A DNA stretch of 11,744 nucleotides, from contig JAFXRA010000256.1 in the NCBI GenBank assembly GCA_017526725.1, forward strand, positions 1 to 11,744, written 5' to 3'. Position 1 is the stretch's first letter. Each line of letters starts with the position of its first letter. This document shows positions 1-6,982 of this stretch, piece by piece. The notes beneath the pieces were generated by a model that saw nothing but the letters and a program-made list of their open reading frames with translations, made no database searches and was not told where the DNA came from. The DNA comes from Candidatus Rifleibacteriota bacterium. GTDB lineage: Bacteria > Riflebacteria > Ozemobacteria > Ozemobacterales > Ozemobacteraceae. The translations under genes were made by a program, and so were the position numbers.

Positions 1-337
1 AAGAGGAAGATAAAAGCCAGAATTTTAACGCCTTTGCTTCTTCTTTATATAAAGCAGGCAGCAAAAACTTCCATATTTGCCATACGTTCCAAGGGTAAGC
101 CAAAAACATCGCTAAAATTAAAGAAAGATTTAGCTGAGTCCAAAAAACCTCCATCGGAGCAAAATAATGGAGGCTTCCAACATTAGCAGGAATACATTGT
201 TTGATTAGAAAATTGATTACATAAGGCGATGCCCAGTAAGAAAAGGGACATAAAACCGCTGTTGCAACAATACAAGCTATTAAAGTCTTTCTTAAAGCCT
301 CTAAATGCTCAATTAAAGGCTCGTCACGATCATTCAT
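1..337 (-). CDS. tatC: TatC, twin-arginine translocase subunit (partial, N-terminal part)
   Basis: TatC is the polytopic inner-membrane receptor of the Tat pathway, which exports folded proteins carrying an RR signal peptide. The 112 codons present start MNDRDEPLIEHLEALRKTLI, the typical cytoplasmic N-terminus with the HLEALRKT motif. A first hydrophobic segment follows (about residues 19-40), then a periplasmic stretch with the family's YFAPMEVFW motif and a second hydrophobic segment. The gene runs off the left edge, so the C-terminal half is not seen. Its ATG (335-337) overlaps the tatA stop in an ATGA arrangement, so the two are probably translationally coupled. No separate tatB is visible here. 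Family assignment is confident. Confidence 0.93.
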   Translation of the reverse strand, partial: MNDRDEPLIEHLEALRKTLIACIVATAVLCPFSYWASPYVINFLIKQCIPANVGSLHYFAPMEVFWTQLNLSLILAMFLAYPWNVWQIWKFLLPALYKEEAKALKFWLLSSS

Positions 338-549
338 GCCTGAGTTTCTGATTTTTTATCTTGTGCTTCAGCAACCTTTTCTGAATTTTCTATAAGCTCT
401 TTGCTTTCAGCTTCAATATCGTTTTTGGCCTTTTTATACTCGTAGTTCGCGCGTCCAATGGCTCTTGCCAATTCTGGAATACGTTTCGGACCAAAAAGCA
501 CTAGAACTACAACAACAATAAGAACTATTTCCCAAAAGCCAAGCGACAT
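334..549 (-). CDS. tatA: TatA/TatE family twin-arginine translocase subunit
   Basis: TatA forms the protein-conducting part of the Tat translocase together with TatC. The 71-residue protein has the diagnostic layout: a short N-terminus, one membrane helix (about residues 6-20, rich in V and L), the hinge FGPKRIPELARAIGRA, then a charged amphipathic helix and a polar tail. Length is normal for TatA. The tail is short and no distinct TatB follows, so this may be a minimal TatAC system; a TatB-like role cannot be excluded from sequence alone. The start has a good Shine-Dalgarno (AAGGAG, about 7 nt upstream). It follows the glycosidase stop by 15 nt and overlaps tatC by 4 nt, so the three look like one operon. 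Confidence 0.92.
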   Translation of the reverse strand: MSLGFWEIVLIVVVVLVLFGPKRIPELARAIGRANYEYKKAKNDIEAESKELIENSEKVAEAQDKKSETQA

Positions 550-564
550 AATCAGCTCCTTCTA

Positions 565-2109
565 TTACCACACGTAGGTTGCCGCAGCACCTGCGTTTAA
601 TTTGCTAGTAATAGTATTATCTTCAAATTTTACTTTAAAATCAACTTCTTTATTGCCATCGTTCAAAACAATGTGAACTATTTTTCCTTCTTTTGTTTCA
701 AAAGCAGCATTAATCAGGCTGTCGTCAGAACTCTTAGAAGAAATCTTAACGGAACCAGGTCTGACAAACTTTGCTGCCTGACCGATTATGTAGTAAGAAA
801 CATTGTAAGAATCAACTTTATTAGACTTTTTGTTGATGGTGATTGCGCCTTTGCAGTCTGGGCAACCGCCAACAGTATGTGGGTCACAGTTCTGGTCGGC
901 AGCAAGATTCCATTCAAAAGCAGCCTGACCATGATTATTGACTGTTCCTAGAATAACATTCTTCATATGCCATTTGAAATCGCCGGCAAATTCACCATCG
1001 CGGCCGGTCCATTGTTCTGTCAGCCAAAGTTTCTTTTCGGGCTGTTCATCATAGACTTCAGACAAAATCTTGATGTCGCCAGCATACAAATGCCATGCAG
1101 ACCCACTTACGTATTTATTGGCATTAGAATCACCAAGAACGCTGAGAGCGAAGTCTTTTTTATCACAGTTGTGGTCCCAGCAGAAAATTTCGATATCGCC
1201 AAAGCCATTCTTTTCTAGAGTCGGGCCAAGATACTTGCCAATAAAATTAGCCTGACTAGAAGCATCCATCTTCATACTCGGCTTATTGGTGCCACATTCT
1301 GGTTCATTCTGAGTGGAAATAGCGCTTATATTGATGCCGTTATCCTTCATGGTTTGCAGATATTTAACAAAATAATCAGCATAAGCCTGATAGAATTTGG
1401 GCTTCAAAGTTCCGCCGCCATAGAGCTTGTTTGATTTCATCCATTTTGGAGCAGTCCAAGGGGTGGCAAGAATCTTGATATCAGGATTAATAGCCAAGAT
1501 TTCTTTCAGCATTGGAATAACTTCTTTGTCGCCAGCATAAATATTGAATTTTTTCAATTCGGTATCTTTGAATAAGCCCAAAAGCTTTTCGTCATAAGTA
1601 AAGCACTTCTTGCTCAAGTCTGAAGCGCCAATACTTATTCTAACCATGCTTGCACCAATTCCGGCTTTTGGATCATAGAATCTTTTTAAAACTTCGGCAC
1701 GGTCACTGGCAGACATTTTGTTCAGAAGATATGCGCTGCCGCCGGTAAGAGCAAAACCGAAACCATCTATTGTCTGAAATCTTTCATTGTTGTCAATAGT
1801 TATTTCAGCGCATTTTTCATCGTTCTTGCCAATTTTCGGGGTTTCTTGCTTTGCAAAGAATATTTTGGCAGAGGGGTCTGTCAGATACATCTGAAGGGAA
1901 TTAATATCGCTACCTTTTGCATTAGATGAGTCTTTCTTCTTTTCTGTTTCTTCTGATTTCACTGCAACCTCAATGCTAGCACTGCTTTCGCTTGATACAC
2001 TTTTGACTTTTTCCACACTTTCATCATCGAAAGGCCCTGCCCAAGCTAGATTAGTAGCAAAACCTACCATCAATACAATTATGAATATATTAAAAAAGCA
2101 GCGTTTCAT
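565..2109 (-). CDS. Secreted glycoside hydrolase family 30 (glucosylceramidase-like)
   Basis: GH30 enzymes are retaining glycosidases acting on beta-linked glucans, glucosylceramides or xylans; the substrate here cannot be read from sequence. The start chosen is the ATG at 2109, with AAGGAGC six nt upstream, giving 514 residues; an upstream ATG would add ten residues before the signal peptide. Residues 1-24 form a Sec signal peptide (hydrophobic core, AWA cleavage site, no twin arginine). Residues about 26-70 are a Ser/Lys/Glu-rich low-complexity linker. The TIM barrel follows, with DGFGFALTGG near 115-124, TPWTAPKWMKSN near 216-227, the acid/base Glu in STQNEPE (about E269) and the nucleophile in WLTEQWTG (about E365). 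A C-terminal beta-sandwich ends the protein. It is first in an operon with tatA and tatC, although its own signal looks Sec-type. Confidence 0.92.
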   Translation of the reverse strand: MKRCFFNIFIIVLMVGFATNLAWAGPFDDESVEKVKSVSSESSASIEVAVKSEETEKKKDSSNAKGSDINSLQMYLTDPSAKIFFAKQETPKIGKNDEKCAEITIDNNERFQTIDGFGFALTGGSAYLLNKMSASDRAEVLKRFYDPKAGIGASMVRISIGASDLSKKCFTYDEKLLGLFKDTELKKFNIYAGDKEVIPMLKEILAINPDIKILATPWTAPKWMKSNKLYGGGTLKPKFYQAYADYFVKYLQTMKDNGINISAISTQNEPECGTNKPSMKMDASSQANFIGKYLGPTLEKNGFGDIEIFCWDHNCDKKDFALSVLGDSNANKYVSGSAWHLYAGDIKILSEVYDEQPEKKLWLTEQWTGRDGEFAGDFKWHMKNVILGTVNNHGQAAFEWNLAADQNCDPHTVGGCPDCKGAITINKKSNKVDSYNVSYYIIGQAAKFVRPGSVKISSKSSDDSLINAAFETKEGKIVHIVLNDGNKEVDFKVKFEDNTITSKLNAGAAATYVW

Positions 2110-2310
2110 ATTTTTGCTCCTTTTGTACACAAAAAGCAATATTTATTCTTCTATTATAACTAATACTTCAATTTTTAGTAATGGTTTTATAATTTTTTAT
2201 AAAAGGAAAGTCTGAACACCTCACGATGCTCCGCCCCACCTTCAAAACAACAAAAACCAGTAAATAAGCCATCTTAAAGTCATTAAAAGATATTATTTTC
2301 ACAATGTTTA
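2110..2310. other. Divergent intergenic region, 5' part
   Basis: This stretch separates the glycosidase/tat operon from the nrdDG leader and has no convincing gene. Reading on the minus strand, a good -10 (TATAAT) lies about 44 nt upstream of the glycosidase ATG. A TTTTGT-AC-ACAAAA palindrome lies at 2121-2134 in the untranslated leader, next to the Shine-Dalgarno. Around 2216-2245 a C-rich stretch (TCACGATGCTCCGCCCCACC) weakly recalls the hairpin repeats at 5249-5464. The plus-strand promoter of the riboswitch must lie near 2265-2310, but no clear -35/-10 pair can be picked. Confidence 0.5.
2153..2158 (-). promoter_or_regulatory. Candidate -10 box of the glycosidase/tatAC operon
   Basis: On the minus strand this reads TATAAT, a perfect sigma-70 -10 hexamer. 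It is placed for a transcript start near 2146 and a leader of roughly 37 nt. The -35 region 17 nt upstream (TTACTA) is only a partial match, so this is a candidate only. Confidence 0.35.
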
Positions 2311-2432
2311 CTTTAGGTTAAACGGTATGATATTTTTAACCCAACGATTTAAGGGAAGTAATGTGAAAACCATTCGCTGGTCCGCAACCGTATAGTCGGA
2401 ATGCTTAAATCCGTTAGATACCTCGAGACAGG
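2311..2432 (+). ncRNA. Cobalamin (B12) riboswitch upstream of nrdDG
   Basis: The core matches the adenosylcobalamin riboswitch consensus in order. It has a P2-like stem GGTTAAA/TTTAACC (about 2316-2341), then AAGGGAA (2351-2357), GTGAAAACC (2363-2371), the B12-box-like TCCGCAACCGTA (2381-2392), a CGGA/TCCG hairpin (2397-2413) and the closing AGATACC (2416-2422). The P5-like hairpin ACCA-TTCGC-TGGT (2369-2381) presents loop TTCGC. A following hairpin CCT-CGAGAC-AGG (2421-2432) presents CGAG, which can pair with TTCG. That reproduces the L5-L13 kissing loop typical of the class. It lies 65 nt before the nrdD start and is on the same strand. Known members usually switch genes off when B12 is bound; regulation of nrdDG is inferred from position. 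The 5' boundary is approximate. Confidence 0.88.
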
Positions 2433-2490
2433 AAAAATGTGAAAAAATATATTTTTACTATTTTCTCTGCCTTTTGATTAAAAAAGGGAG
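2429..2490 (+). promoter_or_regulatory. Expression platform: competing hairpins controlling the nrdD ribosome binding site
   Basis: Two mutually exclusive structures can be drawn by eye. One is a long hairpin: 2429-2438 (CAGGAAAAAT) pairs with 2460-2469 (ATTTTCTCTG), nine of ten pairs counting a G-U, and continues as GTGAAAA/TTTTTAC (2439-2445 with 2452-2458). The other pairs 2467-2475 (CTGCCTTTT) with 2482-2490 (AAAAGGGAG), burying the Shine-Dalgarno AGGGAG of nrdD. The first shares AGG 2430-2432 with the riboswitch kissing hairpin and shares 2467-2469 with the sequestering hairpin. The plausible logic is that B12 binding stabilises the kissing hairpin, frees 2460-2469 and allows the Shine-Dalgarno to be sequestered. 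No terminator-like U-run follows, so control is probably translational. Confidence 0.55.
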
Positions 2491-2496
2491 AACTAA

Positions 2497-4746
2497 ATGA
2501 GTAGGGCGGCAAACAGCCAGATTGTTTCTTTTGATTCCGTTGTTACCCAGGATATTTTAAATCCTAATACTAACCCCAGTAATACACCTAATAATGTTAT
2601 TGATATAAAGAAAAACAAATTTTCTCATTTATCAATGATAAAAAAAGATGGTACCTGTGAGGGTTACGATGTACAAAAAGTTATCAACGCTGTTAAAAAA
2701 TCTGCAGCAAGAATGTTGATAGACTTTACCCAAGAAGATATTGATAAAATCTGTAATCTTGTTAATTCAAGCGTATTAAGCCTGAAAACAAACAAAATAG
2801 AAATCAGCACTATGCACTGCATTGTTGAATCAGTGCTTGAAAAGGTTAATCCTATAGTTGCAAACTCTTACAGAAATTACAGAAACTATAAAATAGACTT
2901 TGTGCAAATGCTCGACAAAGTCTATCAAAGAAGCCAGAAAATCATGTACATCGGCGATAAAGAAAATTCAAACGCCGATTCTGCTTTGGTTTCAACTAAG
3001 CGTTCACTTATTTTTAATGAATTAAATAAGGAATTATACAAGAAGTTCTTTTTAACTGTTCCAGAATTACAGGCTGCAAAAGAAGGCTACATCTATATTC
3101 ACGACATGTCTGCCAGACGTGATACCACAAACTGCTGCCTTTTCGATATGGCAAGCGTTTTAAAAGGCGGCTTCGAAATGGGTAATCTCTGGTATAACGA
3201 ACCCAAGAGCCTTGAAGTAGCTTTTGACGTTATCGGCGATGTTGTAATTGCTGCTGCAAGTCAGCAATACGGCGGTTTCACAGTTCCAGAAGTAGATAAA
3301 ATTCTGGCACCCTATGCACAGAAAACTTATGAAATGAAATATAATAAGTATCTTGCAATGGGCGTTTCTGAAGAAATCGCTGATAAAGAAGCTTTAAAAG
3401 ATGTTGAAAAAGATTTCCACGACGGTTTTCAGGGTTGGGAATACAAATTCAATTCTGTTGCCTCAAGCCGTGGCGATTACCCCTTTATTACAATGACAAT
3501 GGGGCTAGGCACTGGCAAGTTTGAAAAAATGGCTTCCTTGCAGATGCTTGAAGTTAGAAAAGGCGGTCAGGGCAAGAAAGACAATAAAAAGCCGGTTTTG
3601 TTCCCCAAAATTGTATTCTTGTTCGACAAAGACCTGCACGGAAAAGGCTGTGAACTAGAGGAACTCTTCCACGCTGGCGTTGAATGTTCTAAAAAAGCCA
3701 TGTATCCTGATTGGCTTTCTATGACAGGCGAAGGCTACATAGCCAGTATGTATAAGAAATACAAAAGAGTTATTTCACCTATGGGTTGCAGAGCTTTCTT
3801 GTCACCCTGGTTTGAAAGAGGCGGAATGAAGCCCGCAGACGATGATGATAAACCAGTTTTTGTAGGCAGATTCAATATCGGGGCTATTAGCCTGCATCTG
3901 CCAATGATTCTTGCTAAAGCCAAAAAAGAAGGCAAAGATTTCTACGAAGTTCTTGATTATTACTTAGAAATGATAAGACAGATTCACATAAGAACCTACG
4001 CTTATCTTGGTGAAATGAAAGCTTCTATAAACCCCTTGGCATTCTGCGAAGGCGGTTTCTTAGGCGGTCACTTGCATTTCCACGATAAGATTAAACCCGT
4101 ATTGAAAGCTGCAACAGCTTCTTTCGGTATTACAGCCTTAAATGAACTACAGGAACTTTACAACGGCAAATCTATTGCTGAAGACGGCAATTTTGCCTTA
4201 GATGTTATGAAATACATCAATAAGAAAATTGCTGAATTCAAGGAAAAAGACGGCAATCTTTATGCAATCTACGGGACCCCCGCAGAAAGCCTTTGCGGTT
4301 TGCAGATTGAACAATTTAGAAAGCTTTATGGAATTGTAGACAAAGTTTCTGACAGAGGCTACGTTTCAAATTCTTTCCACTGCCATGTTACAGAAAAGAT
4401 AGGCCCTATTACAAAACAGGATTTGGAAGGCAGATTCTGGGAACTTTTAAACGGTGGCAAGATTCAGTATGTCCGATACCCGATTTCCTATAATACAAAG
4501 GCTGTTGAAACCTTAATTCTGAGAGCAATGGAAAAAGGTTTTTACGAAGGTGTTAATCTTTCTTTGTCTTACTGCGATGATTGTGGACATCATGAACTTA
4601 ATATGGATTCCTGCACTAAGTGCGGTAGCAGAAACCTGACTAAGATAGACAGAATGAACGGTTATCTCTCTTATTCAAGAGTTAAAGGCGACACCAGGCT
4701 CAATGCTGCTAAAATGGAAGAAATTAAAGACCGGGTGAGCATGTAA
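2497..4746 (+). CDS. nrdD: Anaerobic (class III) ribonucleoside-triphosphate reductase
   Basis: This is the cytoplasmic, oxygen-sensitive glycyl-radical enzyme that reduces ribonucleoside triphosphates to dNTPs. The 749 residues begin with a poorly conserved tail of about 40, then an N-terminal ATP-cone (about 43-137, MIKKDGTCEGYDVQKVINAV) for allosteric control. The catalytic barrel follows. MGCRAFL (C431) is the candidate thiyl-radical cysteine on the finger loop, and TTNCCLFD (C213/C214) is a second active-site cysteine region. Near the C-terminus is a four-cysteine zinc site (C693, C696, C706, C709), followed by the glycyl-radical loop RMNGYLS with G722. Length and all key residues look intact. 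The start has AGGGAG six nt upstream. Its stop overlaps the nrdG start (TAATG). A cobalamin riboswitch precedes it. Confidence 0.97.
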   Translation: MSRAANSQIVSFDSVVTQDILNPNTNPSNTPNNVIDIKKNKFSHLSMIKKDGTCEGYDVQKVINAVKKSAARMLIDFTQEDIDKICNLVNSSVLSLKTNKIEISTMHCIVESVLEKVNPIVANSYRNYRNYKIDFVQMLDKVYQRSQKIMYIGDKENSNADSALVSTKRSLIFNELNKELYKKFFLTVPELQAAKEGYIYIHDMSARRDTTNCCLFDMASVLKGGFEMGNLWYNEPKSLEVAFDVIGDVVIAAASQQYGGFTVPEVDKILAPYAQKTYEMKYNKYLAMGVSEEIADKEALKDVEKDFHDGFQGWEYKFNSVASSRGDYPFITMTMGLGTGKFEKMASLQMLEVRKGGQGKKDNKKPVLFPKIVFLFDKDLHGKGCELEELFHAGVECSKKAMYPDWLSMTGEGYIASMYKKYKRVISPMGCRAFLSPWFERGGMKPADDDDKPVFVGRFNIGAISLHLPMILAKAKKEGKDFYEVLDYYLEMIRQIHIRTYAYLGEMKASINPLAFCEGGFLGGHLHFHDKIKPVLKAATASFGITALNELQELYNGKSIAEDGNFALDVMKYINKKIAEFKEKDGNLYAIYGTPAESLCGLQIEQFRKLYGIVDKVSDRGYVSNSFHCHVTEKIGPITKQDLEGRFWELLNGGKIQYVRYPISYNTKAVETLILRAMEKGFYEGVNLSLSYCDDCGHHELNMDSCTKCGSRNLTKIDRMNGYLSYSRVKGDTRLNAAKMEEIKDRVSM

Positions 4747-5231
4747 TGAACTACCACGATATAACTAAAGAAGATTTACTTAATGGTCCTGGTGTCAGAG
4801 TAGTTCTTTGGGTTTCAGGCTGCTGTCATCATTGCAAAAACTGTCAGAATCCTATAACCTGGGATGAATGCGGCGGTTTGCCCTTTGATGAAGCGGCTGA
4901 AAAAGAGCTTTTCGAGGCTTTAGATAAGTCGTATATTGATGGAATCACATTCAGCGGTGGAGACCCTTTGTATATAAACAACCGCAAGGAAGTCTGCCGT
5001 TTGATTCGCAAATGCCGCGAAAACTACCCAAATAAAAGCATATGGCTTTATACAGGCTATAAATGGGAAGACGTCAAGGACATTGAAGAATTGAAACTTA
5101 CAGACGTAGTTGCCGAAGGTCCTTTTGTCGAAGAATTAAAAGATAATAACCTCGAATGGGTTGGAAGCTCTAACCAGAGAGTCATCGATGTTAAAAAGAC
5201 TTTCGACTCCGGCAAAGTAACGCTGGTTTAA
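4746..5231 (+). CDS. nrdG: Anaerobic ribonucleoside-triphosphate reductase activating protein (radical SAM)
   Basis: NrdG uses S-adenosylmethionine and a 4Fe-4S cluster to generate the glycyl radical on NrdD. The 161-residue protein shows the CX3CX2C cluster motif (C26, C30, C33; an extra Cys at 27) near the N-terminus and the SAM-binding SGGDPL (about residues 70-75). DGITFSGGDPL, the LYTGYKWEDV segment and the C-terminal SNQRVIDVKKT are typical of the family. Length is normal. The ATG shares its A with the last base of the nrdD stop, so translation is coupled and NrdG is under the same B12 riboswitch. A hairpin with a T-run lies 40 nt after the stop. Confidence 0.96.
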   Translation: MNYHDITKEDLLNGPGVRVVLWVSGCCHHCKNCQNPITWDECGGLPFDEAAEKELFEALDKSYIDGITFSGGDPLYINNRKEVCRLIRKCRENYPNKSIWLYTGYKWEDVKDIEELKLTDVVAEGPFVEELKDNNLEWVGSSNQRVIDVKKTFDSGKVTLV

Positions 5232-5248
5232 TAATTCTTAAGACCCCT

Positions 5249-5290
5249 TTCGGTTCCTTCGGAACCACTTCCCCCGGCAATACCGGGGGC
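5249..5290. repeat. Bipartite hairpin repeat, copy a (forward)
   Basis: Two adjacent palindromes: GGTTCC-TTC-GGAACC (5252-5266) and CCCCCGG-CAATA-CCGGGGG (5271-5289), separated by ACTT. The unit begins CCTTTCGG and joins the hairpins through CCACTTCCCC, the same framework as copy c at 5424-5464. The hairpin sequences differ between copies but their pairing is kept, which points to selection on structure or a hairpin-type repeat family. Confidence 0.7.
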
Positions 5291-5301
5291 AGATCTTTTT
5301 C
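5271..5301 (+). terminator. Candidate rho-independent terminator of nrdDG
   Basis: The GC-rich 7-bp stem CCCCCGG/CCGGGGG with a 5-nt loop is followed six nt later by a run of five T. It lies 40 nt after the nrdG stop. The hairpin also belongs to repeat copy a, so the repeat appears to double as the terminator. The gap before the T-run weakens the call. Confidence 0.5.
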
Positions 5302-5305
5302 TAAA

Positions 5306-5349
5306 ACCTCTCCTTGAGGAGAGGTGGCACGTAGTGCCGGAGTGGTGAC
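5306..5349. repeat. Bipartite hairpin repeat, copy b (inverted)
   Basis: ACCTCTCC-TTGA-GGAGAGGT (5306-5325) is followed directly by GGCAC-GTA-GTGCC (5326-5338) and GGAGTGGTGACC. Reverse-complemented, it reads GGTCACCACTCC, hairpin GGCAC/GTGCC, then ACCTCTCC-TCAA-GGAGAGGT. That is the same order as copy c (TTCACCCTTTC, GGCTTG/CAAGCC, ACTTCCCC-TCAA-GGGGAAG). It is therefore an inverted member of the same family. Confidence 0.7.
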
Positions 5350-5351
5350 CT

Positions 5352-5406
5352 AACCATAGTAAATTTTGTTTAGCAATAGCGTATAGTAATCCCAAGAACT
5401 ATGGTT
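5352..5406. repeat. 9-bp inverted repeat between hairpin copies b and c
   Basis: AACCATAGT (5352-5360) and ACTATGGTT (5398-5406) are perfect reverse complements with 37 nt between them. They sit exactly between inverted copy b and forward copy c, making the whole 5306-5464 block one large imperfect palindrome. No coding sequence lies inside. Confidence 0.65.
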
Positions 5407-5423
5407 TTCTCTAGCTCGTTCAC

Positions 5424-5464
5424 CCTTTCGGCTTGCAAGCAAGCCACTTCCCCTCAAGGGGAAG
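5424..5464. repeat. Bipartite hairpin repeat, copy c (forward)
   Basis: GGCTTG-CAAG-CAAGCC (5430-5445) is followed by CTTCCCC-TCAA-GGGGAAG (5447-5464). The preceding CCCTTTCGG and the CCACTTCCCC junction match copy a. It ends 15 bases from the stop of the minus-strand SH3 gene, so on that strand it could act as a 3' structure. There is no T-run to make it a clear terminator. Confidence 0.7.
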
Positions 5465-5479
5465 CTTTAGGCGAACTCG

Positions 5480-6865
5480 TCAATTCGGCATATTGCTAAT
5501 CTTAATCTTAGAGATTATACCTGACTTAGTAACAACTTCTATCCTGTGGTTGAAACCATCATAAGTTTCGTTTTCTTTGTTTACCCAGGTTATTGTATTA
5601 TCATCCAGAATCTTGCACCCTTTTTCAAGCTCAAAGCCAGCTTTGTCAGCATTTTTGTTGAATTTATTCAGAACATCGATGCCGTTTCCGACTCTTAAAC
5701 CAGCAAAAGCATAAGTGTTGTTGGTTAATTCGCAAGAAGCGAAAGTCATTTGCCCGCCATTTTTATTCAATAGGAAATCAATAGTCAAGCCTTTATCTGT
5801 CCAGGTTCTGTTTACCAAAATAATATTGCTGTCTTTTGTGTTTGTTTCATTTCTAGTATTTGCTTCTGGCAATACAGAAGGCAGATAAGCAAAATATTCG
5901 AAAGAATTCAGCAAACCTTCTCTGAAATTGGAAGTTTTAAAGCTTGGGCTTATATACTTAGCATAAACCCAACCTTCAACAGGCTGACCTTTATCGTATT
6001 TTGTAATAATCTTAACCCATTTGTATTCTTCACCAGTATCATGGGTTTCGGTATACAAAAATTCGGGGTGTTCTGTTCCTATTTTTGCTATAACTTCGCC
6101 AGTCTTAGGTTCTTTTCTGACATTGAGGTTTACCGAAGTTACTTTGCCGTGGGTATACCAACCTTCGGGAAGTTCGCCATCATAATAGGCTCTTTCACCA
6201 GTTTCCTGTTCGCATTCACCTGGAGCGTCATTTATTAACGAAACTTCAGCTACAACACCGTCTTCCAACAGCATTCTCATGGAATTATAAGAACCGCCGT
6301 CAATATAGAAATCGTAAACAATAAAAGGAGTATCACATTCTACATCTGTCTGGTAAGCACCAAATATTGCTTCGACGTTATCGGGGCTCATTCCAATAAG
6401 TTCATAACCAGTAGCAGCTTTTATTACTTCCTTGTTTCTGGTTCTTATATAGGCCATATTAACGAAATCGTTATAAATGCCCATTTCTAGAACGCTGTCT
6501 GTTGACGCATATGTTTCTACGGTATTGGTAGGATTTTCTCCATCAGAATTGTAGCGGTTTACATTTTTATGCCAAACAGATTTTGGAAGATTATTGCGGA
6601 TTTTTCCACAATAGGTGTTGGCATCTGCGAAAACTTTAAAAGCCAACAGATTAGAATCTTGCTGTGGCTGAGCTATGCAGCAACCGTCTCTCTGTATTTC
6701 AAAACGCTTGTTGCCGTCATTATCATATTTTTTAAGAGTTAAAGTTTCTTTTTCACCAAATCTTACCATAGTCATGGTATCTGGGGTTTCAGCAAAAGCA
6801 TTGGAAGCGATATTCAAACAACCTGCTATTAAAAGTGAGCAAGCTAATATATTGAGTTTTTTCAT
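5480..6865 (-). CDS. Exported SH3b-domain protein of unknown function
   Basis: I do not recognise a named gene. The start chosen is the ATG at 6865 (AGGAGA six nt upstream), giving 461 residues; an in-frame GTG one codon earlier is too close to the Shine-Dalgarno. The N-terminus is an export signal. It could be cleaved after SNAFA by signal peptidase I, or processed as a lipoprotein at LLIAGC, so surface anchoring is uncertain. Residues about 240-307 form a bacterial SH3 domain (VNLNVRKEP ... WVKI ... EGWVYAKYISP), a fold often used for binding cell wall or peptides. Flanking segments (about 155-210 with GMSPDNVEAIFG, and 385-461 with GLRVGNGIDVLNKF) resemble each other loosely and recall small SmpA/BLIP-like domains; that is inference. 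It is monocistronic, convergent with nrdDG. Confidence 0.75.
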   Translation of the reverse strand: MKKLNILACSLLIAGCLNIASNAFAETPDTMTMVRFGEKETLTLKKYDNDGNKRFEIQRDGCCIAQPQQDSNLLAFKVFADANTYCGKIRNNLPKSVWHKNVNRYNSDGENPTNTVETYASTDSVLEMGIYNDFVNMAYIRTRNKEVIKAATGYELIGMSPDNVEAIFGAYQTDVECDTPFIVYDFYIDGGSYNSMRMLLEDGVVAEVSLINDAPGECEQETGERAYYDGELPEGWYTHGKVTSVNLNVRKEPKTGEVIAKIGTEHPEFLYTETHDTGEEYKWVKIITKYDKGQPVEGWVYAKYISPSFKTSNFREGLLNSFEYFAYLPSVLPEANTRNETNTKDSNIILVNRTWTDKGLTIDFLLNKNGGQMTFASCELTNNTYAFAGLRVGNGIDVLNKFNKNADKAGFELEKGCKILDDNTITWVNKENETYDGFNHRIEVVTKSGIISKIKISNMPN

Positions 6866-6912
6866 CACATATCTCCTAGAAATTTGCTATATCCTAACAT
6901 AAATATAAGAGT

Positions 6913-6941
6913 TTTATAAATTATTTATGTTGTTATTGTAA
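6913..6941 (-). promoter_or_regulatory. Candidate sigma-70 promoter of the SH3b-protein gene
   Basis: On the minus strand TTACAA (-35, 6936-6941) and TATAAA (-10, 6913-6918) are spaced by exactly 17 nt. They lie about 48 nt upstream of the ATG. The region is very AT-rich, so chance matches are likely. Confidence 0.4.
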
Positions 6942-6982
6942 TTAGTTTTTGTTGTTTTTCTAGTTTTTTAGTAGCGTCTTCC

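Noticed and set aside
673..1255. Open frames on the plus strand inside the GH30 gene
   Set aside because: They lie wholly antisense to a gene with clear catalytic motifs, have no Shine-Dalgarno and encode no recognisable domain.
2121..2134. TTTTGT-AC-ACAAAA palindrome near the GH30 start as a repressor site
   Set aside because: It is made mostly of A and T, and no regulator is encoded nearby.
2216..2245. C-rich stretch resembling a fourth copy of the bipartite hairpin repeat
   Set aside because: The similarity is limited to TCAC...CTCCG...CCACC-like fragments and neither hairpin can be formed; at most a decayed remnant.
5249..5464. CRISPR array
   Set aside because: The repeats are few, in mixed orientation, with variable stems and no uniform spacers.
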